Source: Dokdonella_A soli (lineage in GTDB: Bacteria; Pseudomonadota; Gammaproteobacteria; Xanthomonadales; Rhodanobacteraceae). From it: a stretch of 64,000 nucleotides of DNA. The stretch spans positions 1-64,000 of the forward strand of contig NZ_BAAAEU010000025.1 of assembly GCF_039523175.1 (NCBI RefSeq). Reading direction: 5' to 3'. Both the position numbers and the translations under genes were made by a program. This document shows, piece by piece, positions 1 to 7,872 of this stretch (positions are counted from its first letter, which is position 1; the number at the start of each line of letters is the position of its first letter). The notes beneath the pieces were generated by a model, which was not told the DNA's origin, searched no databases, and was given only the letters and a program-made list of their open reading frames with translations.

Positions 1-61
1 CGTGGCCAATCGTGCCCACGTTCACGTGCGGCTTCTTGCGCTCGAATTTTTCCTTGGACAT
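1..61 (-). CDS. tuf: Elongation factor Tu, N-terminal fragment (runs off window)
   Basis: The first 20 codons on the minus strand read MSKEKFERKKPHVNVGTIG..., the classic start of EF-Tu, the GTPase that carries aminoacyl-tRNA to the ribosome. The start ATG is at 61-59. The rest of the gene lies outside the window. It follows tRNA-Tyr, tRNA-Gly and tRNA-Thr on the same strand, the arrangement of the tyrU-glyT-thrT-tufB operon of enteric bacteria, so this is probably the tufB-type copy. The window cannot show whether a second tuf gene exists. Confidence 0.95.
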   Translation of the reverse strand, partial: MSKEKFERKKPHVNVGTIGH

Positions 62-152
62 GCCGAAAAACCCCGATCTGATGAAACGGTTTAGGTGGAG
101 ACGAACCCGGCGAAACCAACCGGGAAAACGATGAATCGGTGACGCTCTTGAA

Positions 153-228
153 TGGTGCTCACGAATGGAATCGAACCATCGACCTCCTCCTTACCAAGGA
201 GGTGCTCTACCGACTGAGCTACGTGAGC
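153..228 (-). tRNA. tRNA-Thr (anticodon GGT)
   Basis: A 76-nt cloverleaf on the minus strand. The acceptor stem is GCTCACG/CGTGAGC, the anticodon stem is CCTCC/GGAGG with loop TTGGTAA (anticodon GGT), the T arm carries TTCGATT, and CCA is encoded (153-155). It is the last tRNA before tuf in the operon. Confidence 0.97.
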
Positions 229-320
229 GGTTTATTTCAGCGGTCCTCCTGACCGCAAAGAACAGACCAGCATCCATGCTGGACTTTTCAAAATGAGCCA
301 AAACCTCGCGGGCGGTTCAA

Positions 321-394
<74 letters not shown>

Positions 395-456
395 GCCGGA
401 ACGACCTGCTTGGGTATTGCGCCGATGGCTGGTACGTCCATCGGGTCTTGCTTGCC

Positions 457-542
457 TGGTGGAGGGAGGTGGATTCGAACCACCGAAGGCGTAAGCCAGC
501 AGATTTACAGTCTGCCCCCGTTGGCCGCTTGGGTATCCCTCC
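457..542 (-). tRNA. tRNA-Tyr (anticodon GTA)
   Basis: An 86-nt class II tRNA with a long variable arm on the minus strand. The acceptor is GGAGGGA/TCCCTCC, the anticodon stem is CAGAC/TCTG with GTA in the loop, the T loop is TTCGAAT and CCA is encoded (457-459). It is the first intact tRNA of the tuf operon. Its promoter-proximal neighbour is a decayed copy of itself. Confidence 0.97.
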
Positions 543-672
543 AACAATTTCTGAATTCTTCGACCTATCGCTTCCTGCCCTGCCAGCCCGGGAGGGGATT
601 ACCTCAGGGCTTTCCTGTCCTCCGCCCTTCGGGCCGCGCCGCTTCGCGTCGCGCTCAAGTTCGCTCCCGGCA

Positions 673-716
673 AATTGGGTCGAACCACCGAAGATGGCCG
701 CTTGGATATCCCTACG
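673..716 (-). pseudogene. tRNA-Tyr remnant (internal deletion)
   Basis: On the minus strand the sequence AGGGATATCCAAGCGGCCA matches the acceptor and D-arm half of the intact tRNA-Tyr 130 bp downstream with very few differences. It is followed directly by CTTCGGTGGTTCGA, which is the variable-arm end and T arm. The anticodon arm and most of the variable arm are missing and the 3' acceptor strand has decayed, so no functional tRNA can form. It lies just downstream of the operon promoter and would be transcribed as leader. It is most simply an old tandem duplicate that lost its middle. Confidence 0.75.
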
Positions 717-730
717 ACACGGAGCCGCGC

Positions 731-760
731 ATTTTCCTTTCCAGGACCGCCTACTGTCAA
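731..760 (-). promoter_or_regulatory. Promoter of the tRNA-Tyr/Gly/Thr-tuf operon
   Basis: On the minus strand a perfect -35 TTGACA (760-755) is followed after 18 bp by GAAAAT (736-731). The discriminator that follows is very GC-rich (GCGCGGCTCC), typical of growth-rate and stringent-controlled stable RNA promoters. Transcription would begin near 724, just before the tRNA-Tyr remnant. The stretch 543-672 between remnant and intact tRNA holds no gene that I can see. Confidence 0.6.
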
Positions 761-840
761 GGCTCTGAGACGCCCAATTTAACAGCTTGGCAGGCAAACC
801 CGACGACTGCGCGTCCGCACGTGCAGCGCGCCGGTGGATT

Positions 841-1332
841 TCAGCTCTGCAGCGCGGGCCTGAACCGCGCCACTTCCGCCTCCATCGCCTTGGACAGGTC
901 GAGCAGGCGCTGCGCGTAGTCGGCCAGGCGGCGGTCGTCGTCGCTGGCCGGTTGCCAGGATGGCACGGCAGTCGGCTTGCCATCGGGGGCATCCAGCGCG
1001 ACGAAGATGATCACGCAGCTGGTCGCCAGGCGCTCCGCGGTCGTCTTGAGATCGCGCGCCGTCACGTCGACCGCGAAATGCATGCTCGAGTTGCCGGTGT
1101 GGATCAGCTTGCAGCGCACGGTGACCAGGTCGCCAATCAGGATCGGCGCGACGAACTGGATGCCGCCGACCGCCACCGTCACGCAGTACCGGCCGCTCCA
1201 GCCGACCGCAGCCGCGTAGCCGGCCTGGTCGATCCATTTCATGACCATGCCGCCGTGTACCTTGCCGCCGAAATTGACGTCCGTGGGCTCGGCCAGGAAA
1301 CGGAACTCGACCTGGCGCTGCTGGCCTGGCAT
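841..1332 (-). CDS. Acyl-CoA thioesterase, hotdog fold (YciA-like)
   Basis: This 163-residue protein has the hotdog thioesterase core seen in YciA and cytosolic acyl-CoA hydrolases, which cleave acyl-CoA to free acid and CoA in the cytoplasm. Visible signatures are the D-x-N-x-x-G...GG-x-x-M stretch at residues 18-31 and WID at 33-35, where the Asp corresponds to the usual catalytic acid at the start of the hot-dog helix. The family is about 130-160 residues long, so it is full length with a somewhat longer acidic and helical C-terminus. The start is ATG 1332 with GGAG a few bases upstream. It diverges from the secreted protein at 1472, so 1333-1471 must hold two promoters. The acyl chain preference cannot be read from sequence. 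Confidence 0.85.
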   Translation of the reverse strand: MPGQQRQVEFRFLAEPTDVNFGGKVHGGMVMKWIDQAGYAAAVGWSGRYCVTVAVGGIQFVAPILIGDLVTVRCKLIHTGNSSMHFAVDVTARDLKTTAERLATSCVIIFVALDAPDGKPTAVPSWQPASDDDRRLADYAQRLLDLSKAMEAEVARFRPALQS

Positions 1333-1471
1333 GGGGACTCCGGAAAATCGCGAGGGGCGCGTAGCCTAGCGCCTTGGCCAATATTTGTGTGATCGCAGTC
1401 GCGTCTCGGCAGGTGCCGCGCTCGTAAGCTGGCCGCGCCGACCACTCGGTCGCTACCACAGGGGCACGGGA

Positions 1472-2491
1472 ATGCGCACGGGAATCTCGCTGGGATTCGC
1501 GCTCGTCTTCGCCGGCGGCGCTGGCGCCGCCGAAGTGACCGTAAAGAACGACTCCCTGGCCAACAATACCAGCGGCGCCATTCAGGCCGGGTTTGTCGCC
1601 GGCGAAAAAGCTGCGGCATGGCTGACCACGCCCTGCGACGGCAACATCGTCGCTGCACAGGTGTTCTGGCGCTCGCTGACCGGCGGTGCAGCGCAGAGTG
1701 TCGAGGGTTCCGTTGATATCTACCGTTCCGGCTCGTTCCCGAATCCCGGCACGCTGGCGCAGCGGATCATCGGCCCTCAGCTGACTGACGGCGTCATCAA
1801 CGAATATCGCTATCTCGATACGAACAACACGATTCCGCTCAGCGTGCCGGTCATCCAGAACGAAACCTTCGTTGTCGCGCTGACCTTCGCCCAGGCGCCC
1901 GACCCGACTCAGGGCCCAAGCGTCGTCGACGATGCCGCTGGCCTCCAGCCGAACCGAAACGCGATCTACGCCAACATCAGCGGGAGCACCTACGCCTGGA
2001 TGTCCAACGCCGACGCGCACGTCAACGGCAACTGGGTCATCCGCGCTGTGGTCAACTGCCAGGCGAGTTCCAACAGCGCGGACGTGGCCGTGACGATGAC
2101 CGCCGCTCCACCATCGTATACGGCTGGCTCGACCCTCCAATACACGATCACGGTCTCGAACGCGGGACCGGCCGCGGCGCCGGGCACCAACGTCACGGAT
2201 ACCTTCCCTGCGGCCTATACCGGCGTGATGTGGACCTGCACGGCCAGCGGCGGCGCAAGCTGCGGGGCAGCAGGCTCCGGCAACATCGCGCAAGCCGTCG
2301 GCCTGCCCGCCGGAAGCCAAGTCACCTACACGGTGAACGGCACGGTGGCCGCCAGCGCGACGGGCACGCTCGTCAATGCGGCGACCGCGATCGTCTCGCC
2401 GCCGGTAACCGATCCGAACAGCACGAACAACACCGCGAGATTGAGCCTGGCCCCGATGAGCGACCTGATCTTCGCCAACGGGTTCGACTAG
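1472..2491 (+). CDS. Secreted DUF11-domain protein with IFxxGFD C-terminal tail
   Basis: This 339-residue exported protein begins with a short basic n-region, a hydrophobic core and an A-G-A-A cleavage site (about residues 1-20). I chose ATG 1472 over the upstream in-frame start at 1385 because it places the signal peptide at the terminus. Residues about 25-195 are a beta-rich domain that I do not recognise. Residues about 200-325 match the DUF11 repeat family (Ig-like surface domain), with A-G-x-x-L-x-Y-T-I-T-V-S-N-A-G-P and a late N-S-T-N-N segment. The protein ends in DLIFANGFD, nearly identical in pattern to the tail of the beta-helix protein at 42409-44841 and a candidate sorting signal. 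No enzymatic motif is visible. Role unknown; cell-surface or extracellular location likely. Confidence 0.75.
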   Translation: MRTGISLGFALVFAGGAGAAEVTVKNDSLANNTSGAIQAGFVAGEKAAAWLTTPCDGNIVAAQVFWRSLTGGAAQSVEGSVDIYRSGSFPNPGTLAQRIIGPQLTDGVINEYRYLDTNNTIPLSVPVIQNETFVVALTFAQAPDPTQGPSVVDDAAGLQPNRNAIYANISGSTYAWMSNADAHVNGNWVIRAVVNCQASSNSADVAVTMTAAPPSYTAGSTLQYTITVSNAGPAAAPGTNVTDTFPAAYTGVMWTCTASGGASCGAAGSGNIAQAVGLPAGSQVTYTVNGTVAASATGTLVNAATAIVSPPVTDPNSTNNTARLSLAPMSDLIFANGFD

Positions 2492-2544
2492 GATCCGTCA
2501 TTGCGAACGGCCGGGCCGCATGCTTCCGACCGCCGAATCCGCCC

Positions 2545-3072
2545 TCAACCCGTCCCGCGCCCGCTCACGCGGAACACCATCGGGGTCGAGACGATGTCGT
2601 TCTCGGATCGCTCCGGCTGCACGACCTCGAAGCCGAGGCGCAGATACATCGGCACTGCGAATGCCGATGCATTGACCGTGATGCGTTCCGGTCGCGCCGC
2701 CTCGACACAGGCCGCGAGCGCGGACTGCCAGAGCGTACGTGCTAGGCCGCGGCGCTGGAACGGCGTATCGACGAAGAGCAGATGCATGTGTGCGTTGTCG
2801 CGCGTCGCGACCACGCCGGCCAGCGCAGACCCGATCTCGGCCAGATGATGCCGGTGTCCGGCCGCGATGCGCGCTGCAACCGCGTCGGGCGCCATCCATG
2901 CGCGCAGCGTCTCCGCCGCAGGTTCCGGTTGGTCCGGCAGCACGTATTCGCGCGTCAACCGCGAGATGAGCGCGCTGATCGCCGCCGCGTCAGCGACACC
3001 TGCCAGGCGGATCGCGATCGCAGTGCTGACCGCACGGCTTTCGCAATCTGCTGGAGCGCCGTGCTCGGTCAC
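2545..3072 (-). CDS. GNAT-family N-acetyltransferase
   Basis: This 175-residue protein has the GNAT fold. The acetyl-CoA pyrophosphate loop is Q-R-R-G-L-A at residues 106-111, preceded by the beta4 strand HMHLLFVD. It is followed by N134 and the Y143-x-x-x-GF element of the C-terminal half. It would transfer an acetyl group to an unidentified amine. The GTG start (3072-3070) overlaps the ychF TGA by 4 bp (GTGA), indicating translational coupling as the last gene of the prs-side gene string. An internal GTG near residue 15 (VSTAIAIRLAG) is a plausible shorter start. Substrate unknown. Confidence 0.8.
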   Translation of the reverse strand: MTEHGAPADCESRAVSTAIAIRLAGVADAAAISALISRLTREYVLPDQPEPAAETLRAWMAPDAVAARIAAGHRHHLAEIGSALAGVVATRDNAHMHLLFVDTPFQRRGLARTLWQSALAACVEAARPERITVNASAFAVPMYLRLGFEVVQPERSENDIVSTPMVFRVSGRGTG

Positions 3073-4160
3073 ACGTTGAAGCGGAAATGCAGCACGTCGC
3101 CTTCCTTGACGATGTACTCCTTGCCCTCGAGGCGCAGGCGTCCGGCATCGCGGGCGCCGGCCTCGCCCTTGTACTTGATGTAGTCGTCGTAGGCGATCGT
3201 TTCGGCGCGGATGAAGCCACGCTCGAAGTCGGTGTGGATCACGCCGGCCGCCTGGGGCGCGGTCGAGCCCTTTTTCACCTGCCAGGCGTGGACTTCCTTC
3301 TCACCGGCCGTGAAATAGGTCTGCAGGCCGAGCAGCTTGTAGCCGGCGCGGATCACGCGGTTCAGGCCCGGCTCGTCGAGGCCGAGGTCCTTCAGGAATT
3401 CGTCGCGGTCGGCGTCCTCGAGCTGAGCCATCTCCTCCTCGATCGCGGCGCAGACCGGTACGACTTCGGCGCCTTCGACCGCCGCGCGTGCACGCACCTT
3501 GTCCAGATGCGGATTGTTCTCGAAACCGTCCTCCTTGACGTTCGCGATGTACATCAGCGGCTTCAGGGTCAGCAGGAACAGGTCGCGCACCAGCGCTCTC
3601 TCGTCCTCGTCCAGCCCAAGGCTGCGCGCGGACTTGCCCTCATTGAGACCGGCGGCGAGCTTCTGCAGCACCGGCTTTTTCGCGATGGCTTCCTTGTCGT
3701 TCGCCTTGGCGGCACGCTCGACCCGGTTCAGCGCCTTGTCGACCGACTCGAGGTCGGCCAGCGCCAGCTCGGTGTCGATCGTGTCGATGTCCGAGATCGG
3801 ATCGATCTTGCCGGCGACGTGCGCGATGTCCGGATGTTCGAAGCAGCGCACCACATGCGCGATCGCGTCGACCTCGCGGATATGCGCGAGGAACTTGTTG
3901 CCGAGTCCCTCGCCCTTCGACGCGCCGGCGACGAGGCCGGCGATGTCGACGAACTCGATCGAGGTCGGGATGATCTTCAGCGGCTTGGCGATGCCGGCCA
4001 GCGCGGCCAGGCGCGGATCCGGAACCGGCACCACGCCGATGTTCGGATCGATCGTGCAGAACGGAAAGTTCGCCGCCGCAATGCCGGCCTTGGTCAGCGC
4101 GTTGAAGAGAGTCGACTTGCCGACGTTCGGCAGGCCGACGATGCCGCATTTGATGCCCAT
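3069..4160 (-). CDS. ychF: Ribosome-binding ATPase YchF (OLA1 family)
   Basis: This 363-residue protein is a universally conserved P-loop NTPase of the Obg-like family that binds ribosomes and hydrolyses ATP rather than GTP. The G1 loop is GLPNVGKST at residues 9-17, and switch residues follow in the FPFCTIDPN segment. The usual NKxD is replaced by NVKE, the family's adenine-specific variant. The C-terminal 80 residues form the TGS domain (LGLQTYFTAG...GDVLHF). Length equals the E. coli protein. ATG 4160 gives the canonical MGIKCGIVG start; the in-frame upstream extension would run through repeat DNA and is unlikely. It lies downstream of pth across a heptamer-repeat spacer and is coupled to the acetyltransferase. 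Confidence 0.97.
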   Translation of the reverse strand: MGIKCGIVGLPNVGKSTLFNALTKAGIAAANFPFCTIDPNIGVVPVPDPRLAALAGIAKPLKIIPTSIEFVDIAGLVAGASKGEGLGNKFLAHIREVDAIAHVVRCFEHPDIAHVAGKIDPISDIDTIDTELALADLESVDKALNRVERAAKANDKEAIAKKPVLQKLAAGLNEGKSARSLGLDEDERALVRDLFLLTLKPLMYIANVKEDGFENNPHLDKVRARAAVEGAEVVPVCAAIEEEMAQLEDADRDEFLKDLGLDEPGLNRVIRAGYKLLGLQTYFTAGEKEVHAWQVKKGSTAPQAAGVIHTDFERGFIRAETIAYDDYIKYKGEAGARDAGRLRLEGKEYIVKEGDVLHFRFNV

Positions 4161-4174
4161 GTCTTGAAGTCCGT

Positions 4175-4284
4175 GATTGGGGATTCGTGATTGGTGACTC
4201 GTGACAGCAGGATGGGCGGGACGGAACCGTCGGAGTTGCGAAGGGTTTTCGCGTTTCCGAATCACCAATCACCAATCACGAATC
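4175..4284. repeat. Inverted pair of heptamer arrays (GATTSGK)n between pth and ychF
   Basis: On the plus strand 4175-4205 is four heptamers, GATTGGG, GATTCGT, GATTGGT and GACTCGT, then GAC. On the minus strand 4284-4257 is GATTCGT, GATTGGT, GATTGGT and GATTCGG. The arrays face each other across about 50 bp and could pair into a stem in RNA. The second array overlaps the end of pth and supplies its last codons and stop. Such heptamer arrays occur in intergenic DNA of Xanthomonadales (general knowledge). Confidence 0.8.
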
Positions 4285-4863
4285 CCGGCTGTTCGTGTGC
4301 AACTCTTTCATGGCCCGATCGAACTCGCCCGCGACCGCCAGCGGCAGCACGTCGAGCGAACGCGCGACCGCATCGATGATCGCCGCCTCGTCTGCGGCGG
4401 AGGGACGCCCGAGCACCCAGCCGGTCACGCGGTCCTTGTGGCCGGGATGCCCGATGCCCAGGCGCAGCCGGTGGAACCTGCCGTGGCCGATATGCGCGAA
4501 CAGGTCGCGCAGGCCGTTCTGGCCTCCGTGCCCCCCGTCGAACTTGAGGCGCGCCGCGCCCGGTGGCAGATCAAGGTCGTCGTGGACGACCAGCATCTCC
4601 TCCGGCTCGATTTTCCAGTAGCGCAGCGCCGCACCGACCGAGGCGCCGCTCGCGTTCATGTAGGTGGTCGGCTTCAGCAGCCACAGCGGTTCGCCGGCGA
4701 GCACGACCTTCGCGGTCTCGCCGCGCAGCTTGGACTCGATGCCGAAACGCGCTGTTTCACGCTGGGCGAGTGCGTCGACCAGCCAGAAACCGGCGTTGTG
4801 CCGCGTCCGGAGATGTTCGGCCCCAGGATTGCCGAGGCCGACGATGAGGCGCAAGCCTGTCAT
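4276..4863 (-). CDS. pth: Peptidyl-tRNA hydrolase
   Basis: This 195-residue cytoplasmic enzyme releases peptides from prematurely dropped peptidyl-tRNA. It shows the family signature GLGNPG (9-14) and the catalytic His in RHNAGF (H22). It also has the substrate-binding Asn in TTYMN, the Asp in HDDLD that orients the His, and the G-G-H-x-G-Q-N-G-L-R segment. Length matches bacterial Pth. The final codons (NSRDS, then TGA) lie inside the heptamer array, so the extreme C-terminus was set by repeat sequence. It sits between rplY and ychF, the usual gammaproteobacterial order. Confidence 0.97.
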   Translation of the reverse strand: MTGLRLIVGLGNPGAEHLRTRHNAGFWLVDALAQRETARFGIESKLRGETAKVVLAGEPLWLLKPTTYMNASGASVGAALRYWKIEPEEMLVVHDDLDLPPGAARLKFDGGHGGQNGLRDLFAHIGHGRFHRLRLGIGHPGHKDRVTGWVLGRPSAADEAAIIDAVARSLDVLPLAVAGEFDRAMKELHTNSRDS

Positions 4864-4885
4864 GCGAGAGCCCCCTCACCCCTTG

Positions 4886-4910
4886 CCCTCTCCCGCAAGG
4901 CGGGAGAGGG
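4886..4910. repeat. Perfect 11-bp palindrome between pth and rplY
   Basis: CCCTCTCCCGC, then AAG, then GCGGGAGAGGG: an 11-bp perfect stem with a 3-nt loop in the 97-bp gap between rplY (stop 4961) and pth (start 4863). It resembles the common extragenic CCTCTCCCGC palindromes of Xanthomonadales. In the rplY transcript it would form a strong hairpin without a U-tract, so it may stabilise or attenuate rather than terminate. Confidence 0.7.
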
Positions 4911-4960
4911 GGAGCGATCGTTGCGCTGCGCGCAACCGCGATACTTCATAGAAGAGAGGA

Positions 4961-5647
4961 TTACTTCTTCTCGTCCTTCTTCGCCGGAGCGGCGGCGGCA
5001 GTGGCGCCCGCCGGAGCGGCAGCCGCCGCTTCGCCTTCGGCCGCAACCGGAGCCGCTTCGACTTCCTCGCGGACTTCCTTCGCGACGACGACCGCGTGGT
5101 CGTGCTCCTTGCCAAAGCGCAGCTCGGGAATCTCCACGCCCGCCGGCAGCTTCAGGTCGGACAGGTGCACGATCTCGTCGGTCTTCAGCGCCGACAGATC
5201 GATCTCGATGTATTCCGGCAGATCCTTCGGCAGGCAGGAGATCTCGACTTCGTTCATCTCGTGGGTGATGACGACACCCGAGGTCTTGCCGGCCGGCGAG
5301 GCTTCCTGGTTCATGAAGTGCAGCGGCACGCGCACGCGGATCGCTTCGTTCTCGTTGACGCGCTGGAAATCCAGGTGCAGCACGAGCTGCTTGAACGGAT
5401 GGCGCTGCATGTCGCGCAGAAGCACCTTCTGCACGTCGCCGCCCAGGCTGAGGTCGAGGATCGAGGAATAGAACCACTCGTTCTGGCTGGCGTGCCAGAC
5501 ATCGTTGTGCAGCAGCTGGATGCTGACCGGCTTCACTTCGCCACCGTAGACGATCGCCGGGACAAAACCAGCGCGACGCAGGCGGCGGCTCGCACCCTTG
5601 CCTTCATCGTTGCGCTTTTCAACCTTGATTTCGTGAGTCTTTGCCAT
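4961..5647 (-). CDS. rplY: 50S ribosomal protein L25 (long CTC/TL5 form)
   Basis: This 228-residue protein is the long form of L25. The N-terminal 5S rRNA-binding domain (about 1-95; K-G-A-S-R-R-L-R-x-x-G-x-V-P-A-I-V-Y-G) is followed by the CTC/TL5 beta domain (about 96-185). A low-complexity tail of Ala, Pro and Glu ending in KKDEKK follows and is probably disordered. E. coli L25 is only about 95 residues; the long form is standard in Xanthomonadales. ATG 5647 is the start. It is followed closely by pth and lies downstream of prs, as in many gammaproteobacteria. It stabilises the central protuberance of the large subunit. Confidence 0.96.
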   Translation of the reverse strand: MAKTHEIKVEKRNDEGKGASRRLRRAGFVPAIVYGGEVKPVSIQLLHNDVWHASQNEWFYSSILDLSLGGDVQKVLLRDMQRHPFKQLVLHLDFQRVNENEAIRVRVPLHFMNQEASPAGKTSGVVITHEMNEVEISCLPKDLPEYIEIDLSALKTDEIVHLSDLKLPAGVEIPELRFGKEHDHAVVVAKEVREEVEAAPVAAEGEAAAAAPAGATAAAAPAKKDEKK

Positions 5648-5757
5648 TTTCGTATTGCCTTCTCGCAGTTGGGCCGCCTCGCGGCGGCTGGGTGACTCCC
5701 CCGCGACCAGGGGAGCTTCGCTTCAGGGCGAAGGGCCGAAGGCCCTCAGCCTGTCAA

Positions 5758-6726
5758 TCAATCGACGTACAACGAACTCACCGACTCGCCATAGGCGATG
5801 CGGCGGATCGTTTCGGCGAGCAGTTCCGCGACCGAGAGCTGGCGGATCCTGCCGCAGCCCTTCGCTTCAGGGGACAGCTGGATTGTGTCGGTGACGACCA
5901 GTTCGTCGAGCGCCGAACCGCTGATGTTGCGGATTGCCGGCCCGGACAGCACCGGATGCGTGCAGTAGGCGACGACCTTGCGCGCGCCATGCTTCTTCAG
6001 CGCCGCCGCCGCCGCGCACAGCGTGCCGGCGGTGTCGACGATGTCGTCCACGAGCACGCAGACCTTGTCCTTGACCTCGCCGATGATGTTCATCACGGTC
6101 GCCTCGTTCGGCCGCGGGCGGCGCTTGTCGATGATCGCGAGGTCCGCGTCATCGAGTCGCTTCGCGATGGCGCGAGCACGCACCACGCCACCGACGTCCG
6201 GCGAGACCACGATCAGGTCGTCCTTGCCGTGGTGGCGCCAGATGTCCGCAAGCAGCACTGGCGAGGCGTACACGTTGTCGAGCGGAATATCGAAAAAGCC
6301 CTGGATCTGGTCCGCGTGCAGGTCGACGGTCAGCACGCGGTCGGTGCCGACGACGCCGATCATCTCCGCCGCGACCTTCGCCGTGATCGGCACGCGCGCC
6401 GAGCGCGGGCGACGATCCTGGCGCGCGTAGCCGAGATACGGGATCACCGCGGTCACGCTGGCGGCCGATGCGCGCTTGAGCGCGTCGATCAGCGCCAGCA
6501 GGTCCATGAAATTGTCCGCGGTCGGCGCGCAGGTCGGCTGCACGACGAAGACCTCCTGGCGACGGACGTTCTCCTCGATCTCGACCTGCACCTCGCCGTC
6601 GCTGAAGCGGCCGACGAGTGCCTTGCCGAGCGGCACGTTCAGTTCCGCGCAAATCGCCGCGGCGAGTTCGCGATTGGCATTGCCGGTGAAGACCAGAATG
6701 CCGGATGCGCCCATGTTGGTGTCCAC
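5758..6726 (-). CDS. prs: Ribose-phosphate pyrophosphokinase (PRPP synthase)
   Basis: This 322-residue cytoplasmic enzyme makes 5-phosphoribosyl-1-pyrophosphate from ribose 5-phosphate and ATP for nucleotide, His and Trp synthesis. It carries the N-terminal F-T-G-N-A-N-x-E-L-A, the flexible RQDRRPRSA-type catalytic loop (Y-A-R-Q-D-R) and the PRPP-binding loop VLVDDIVDTAGT. Length is typical (about 315). It is downstream of ispE and tRNA-Gln and upstream of rplY, the conserved lolB-ispE-prs neighbourhood. The gap to rplY (5648-5757) holds small hairpins but no clear terminator. A second in-frame Met at residue 5 is an alternative start. Confidence 0.97.
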   Translation of the reverse strand: MDTNMGASGILVFTGNANRELAAAICAELNVPLGKALVGRFSDGEVQVEIEENVRRQEVFVVQPTCAPTADNFMDLLALIDALKRASAASVTAVIPYLGYARQDRRPRSARVPITAKVAAEMIGVVGTDRVLTVDLHADQIQGFFDIPLDNVYASPVLLADIWRHHGKDDLIVVSPDVGGVVRARAIAKRLDDADLAIIDKRRPRPNEATVMNIIGEVKDKVCVLVDDIVDTAGTLCAAAAALKKHGARKVVAYCTHPVLSGPAIRNISGSALDELVVTDTIQLSPEAKGCGRIRQLSVAELLAETIRRIAYGESVSSLYVD

Positions 6727-6896
6727 GCTGCTCTACTCCGTTGCCTGATTACCGGGATTCAGTCCATCCCGGACTTCTTCCCGGCGCGGCGAGCCCGGCA
6801 CATCTGCCCGGCTCACCTTCGCTGGATCGACCACTGCGCCCGATCCGCGGGCAGATGCATCCAGGCATCGCTTCACCAACACATCGACACCACGAA

Positions 6897-6971
6897 TGGC
6901 TGGGGCGGCAGGATTCGAACCTGCGAATGCCGGGATCAAAACCCGGTGCCTTACCACTTGGCGACGCCCCA
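6897..6971 (-). tRNA. tRNA-Gln (anticodon TTG)
   Basis: A 75-nt cloverleaf on the minus strand with acceptor TGGGGCG/CGCCCCA, anticodon stem CCGGG/CCCGG with loop TTTTGAT (TTG), T arm GCAGG-TTCGAAT-CCTGC and encoded CCA (6897-6899). It sits between ispE and prs, a position where many gammaproteobacteria carry tRNA-Gln. Confidence 0.97.
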
Positions 6972-6981
6972 ACCGAAACCT

Positions 6982-7872
6982 CTACGCCAGCGCCTGACGC
7001 CATTCATGCAGCCGCGCCAGCAGCGGCGACCGTGCCGTGCCGCGGACGACATACCCGCGCAGGCCCGGCGGGCACCGCGCGGCGATCGCCGCTCCTGCCT
7101 TGGCGGATTCGACCGGTGCAAAAATGCAACCACCCGAACCGCTGAGCCGCGCCTCGCCGTGACCGTTCAGCCAGTCCAGCGCACGCGCCACCGCTGGAAA
7201 GCGTTCGCGCACGACCGGCTCGAACACATTGACCGTCGTGGCGCCCGAAACAAAGAGCGGAATTGTCAGATGCGGAGCGTCGCGTGTCAATTCTGGCGCG
7301 CGAAACAGGTCGGCAGTCGGCACTTTCGCATCGGGGTCGACGACCACGTACCAGCGCTCAGCGAGGTCGATTGCACTCAGCCGCTCGCCGATGCCCTCGG
7401 CCCAGGCGCTATGCCCGCGCACGAACACCGGCACGTCGGCGCCAAGCTCGAGTCCGATCGCAGCCAGTTCGCCCTCGTCCAGGTCCGCCTCCCATAACGC
7501 ATTCAACGCGACCAGCGTGGTCGCTGCATCGGAGCTGCCGCCGCCGAGGCCGCCGCCGAGCGGAATCCGCTTGTCGATCGCGATGTCCGCGCCGAGCCGG
7601 CTGCCGGACGCAGTCCGCAACGCGCGCGCCGCGCGCACCGCAAGATCATCGTCCGAGGCGACACCGGGCAGTGGGTCGACGCGCCGGACCTCGCCGTCGG
7701 TACGCACGCGCAGGCGCACTGTGTCACCCCAGTCGAGCAGCTGAAACACGGTCTGCAGCAGGTGATAGCCGTCGGCGCGACGGCCGGTGATGTGCAGGAA
7801 CAGGTTGAGCTTGGCCGGCGCCGGCCAGTCGCTCCAGCCACCCCCGCCGGCAGCCGACGGATCCGACTTCAC
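6982..7872 (-). CDS. ispE: 4-diphosphocytidyl-2-C-methyl-D-erythritol kinase
   Basis: This 296-residue GHMP kinase of the MEP isoprenoid pathway phosphorylates CDP-methylerythritol at the 2-hydroxyl. It shows the N-terminal PAPAKLNLFLHITGRR segment with the conserved Lys, the GHMP ATP loop IPLGGGLGGGSSDAA (about 104-118) and the late glycine motif RLSGSGGCIFA. The GTG start (7872-7870) overlaps the lolB TGA by 4 bp, so translation is coupled. dxr of the same pathway is at 30784. Length is typical (about 283 in E. coli); the extra residues are a Gly-rich N-terminus. Confidence 0.97.
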   Translation of the reverse strand: MKSDPSAAGGGGWSDWPAPAKLNLFLHITGRRADGYHLLQTVFQLLDWGDTVRLRVRTDGEVRRVDPLPGVASDDDLAVRAARALRTASGSRLGADIAIDKRIPLGGGLGGGSSDAATTLVALNALWEADLDEGELAAIGLELGADVPVFVRGHSAWAEGIGERLSAIDLAERWYVVVDPDAKVPTADLFRAPELTRDAPHLTIPLFVSGATTVNVFEPVVRERFPAVARALDWLNGHGEARLSGSGGCIFAPVESAKAGAAIAARCPPGLRGYVVRGTARSPLLARLHEWRQALA

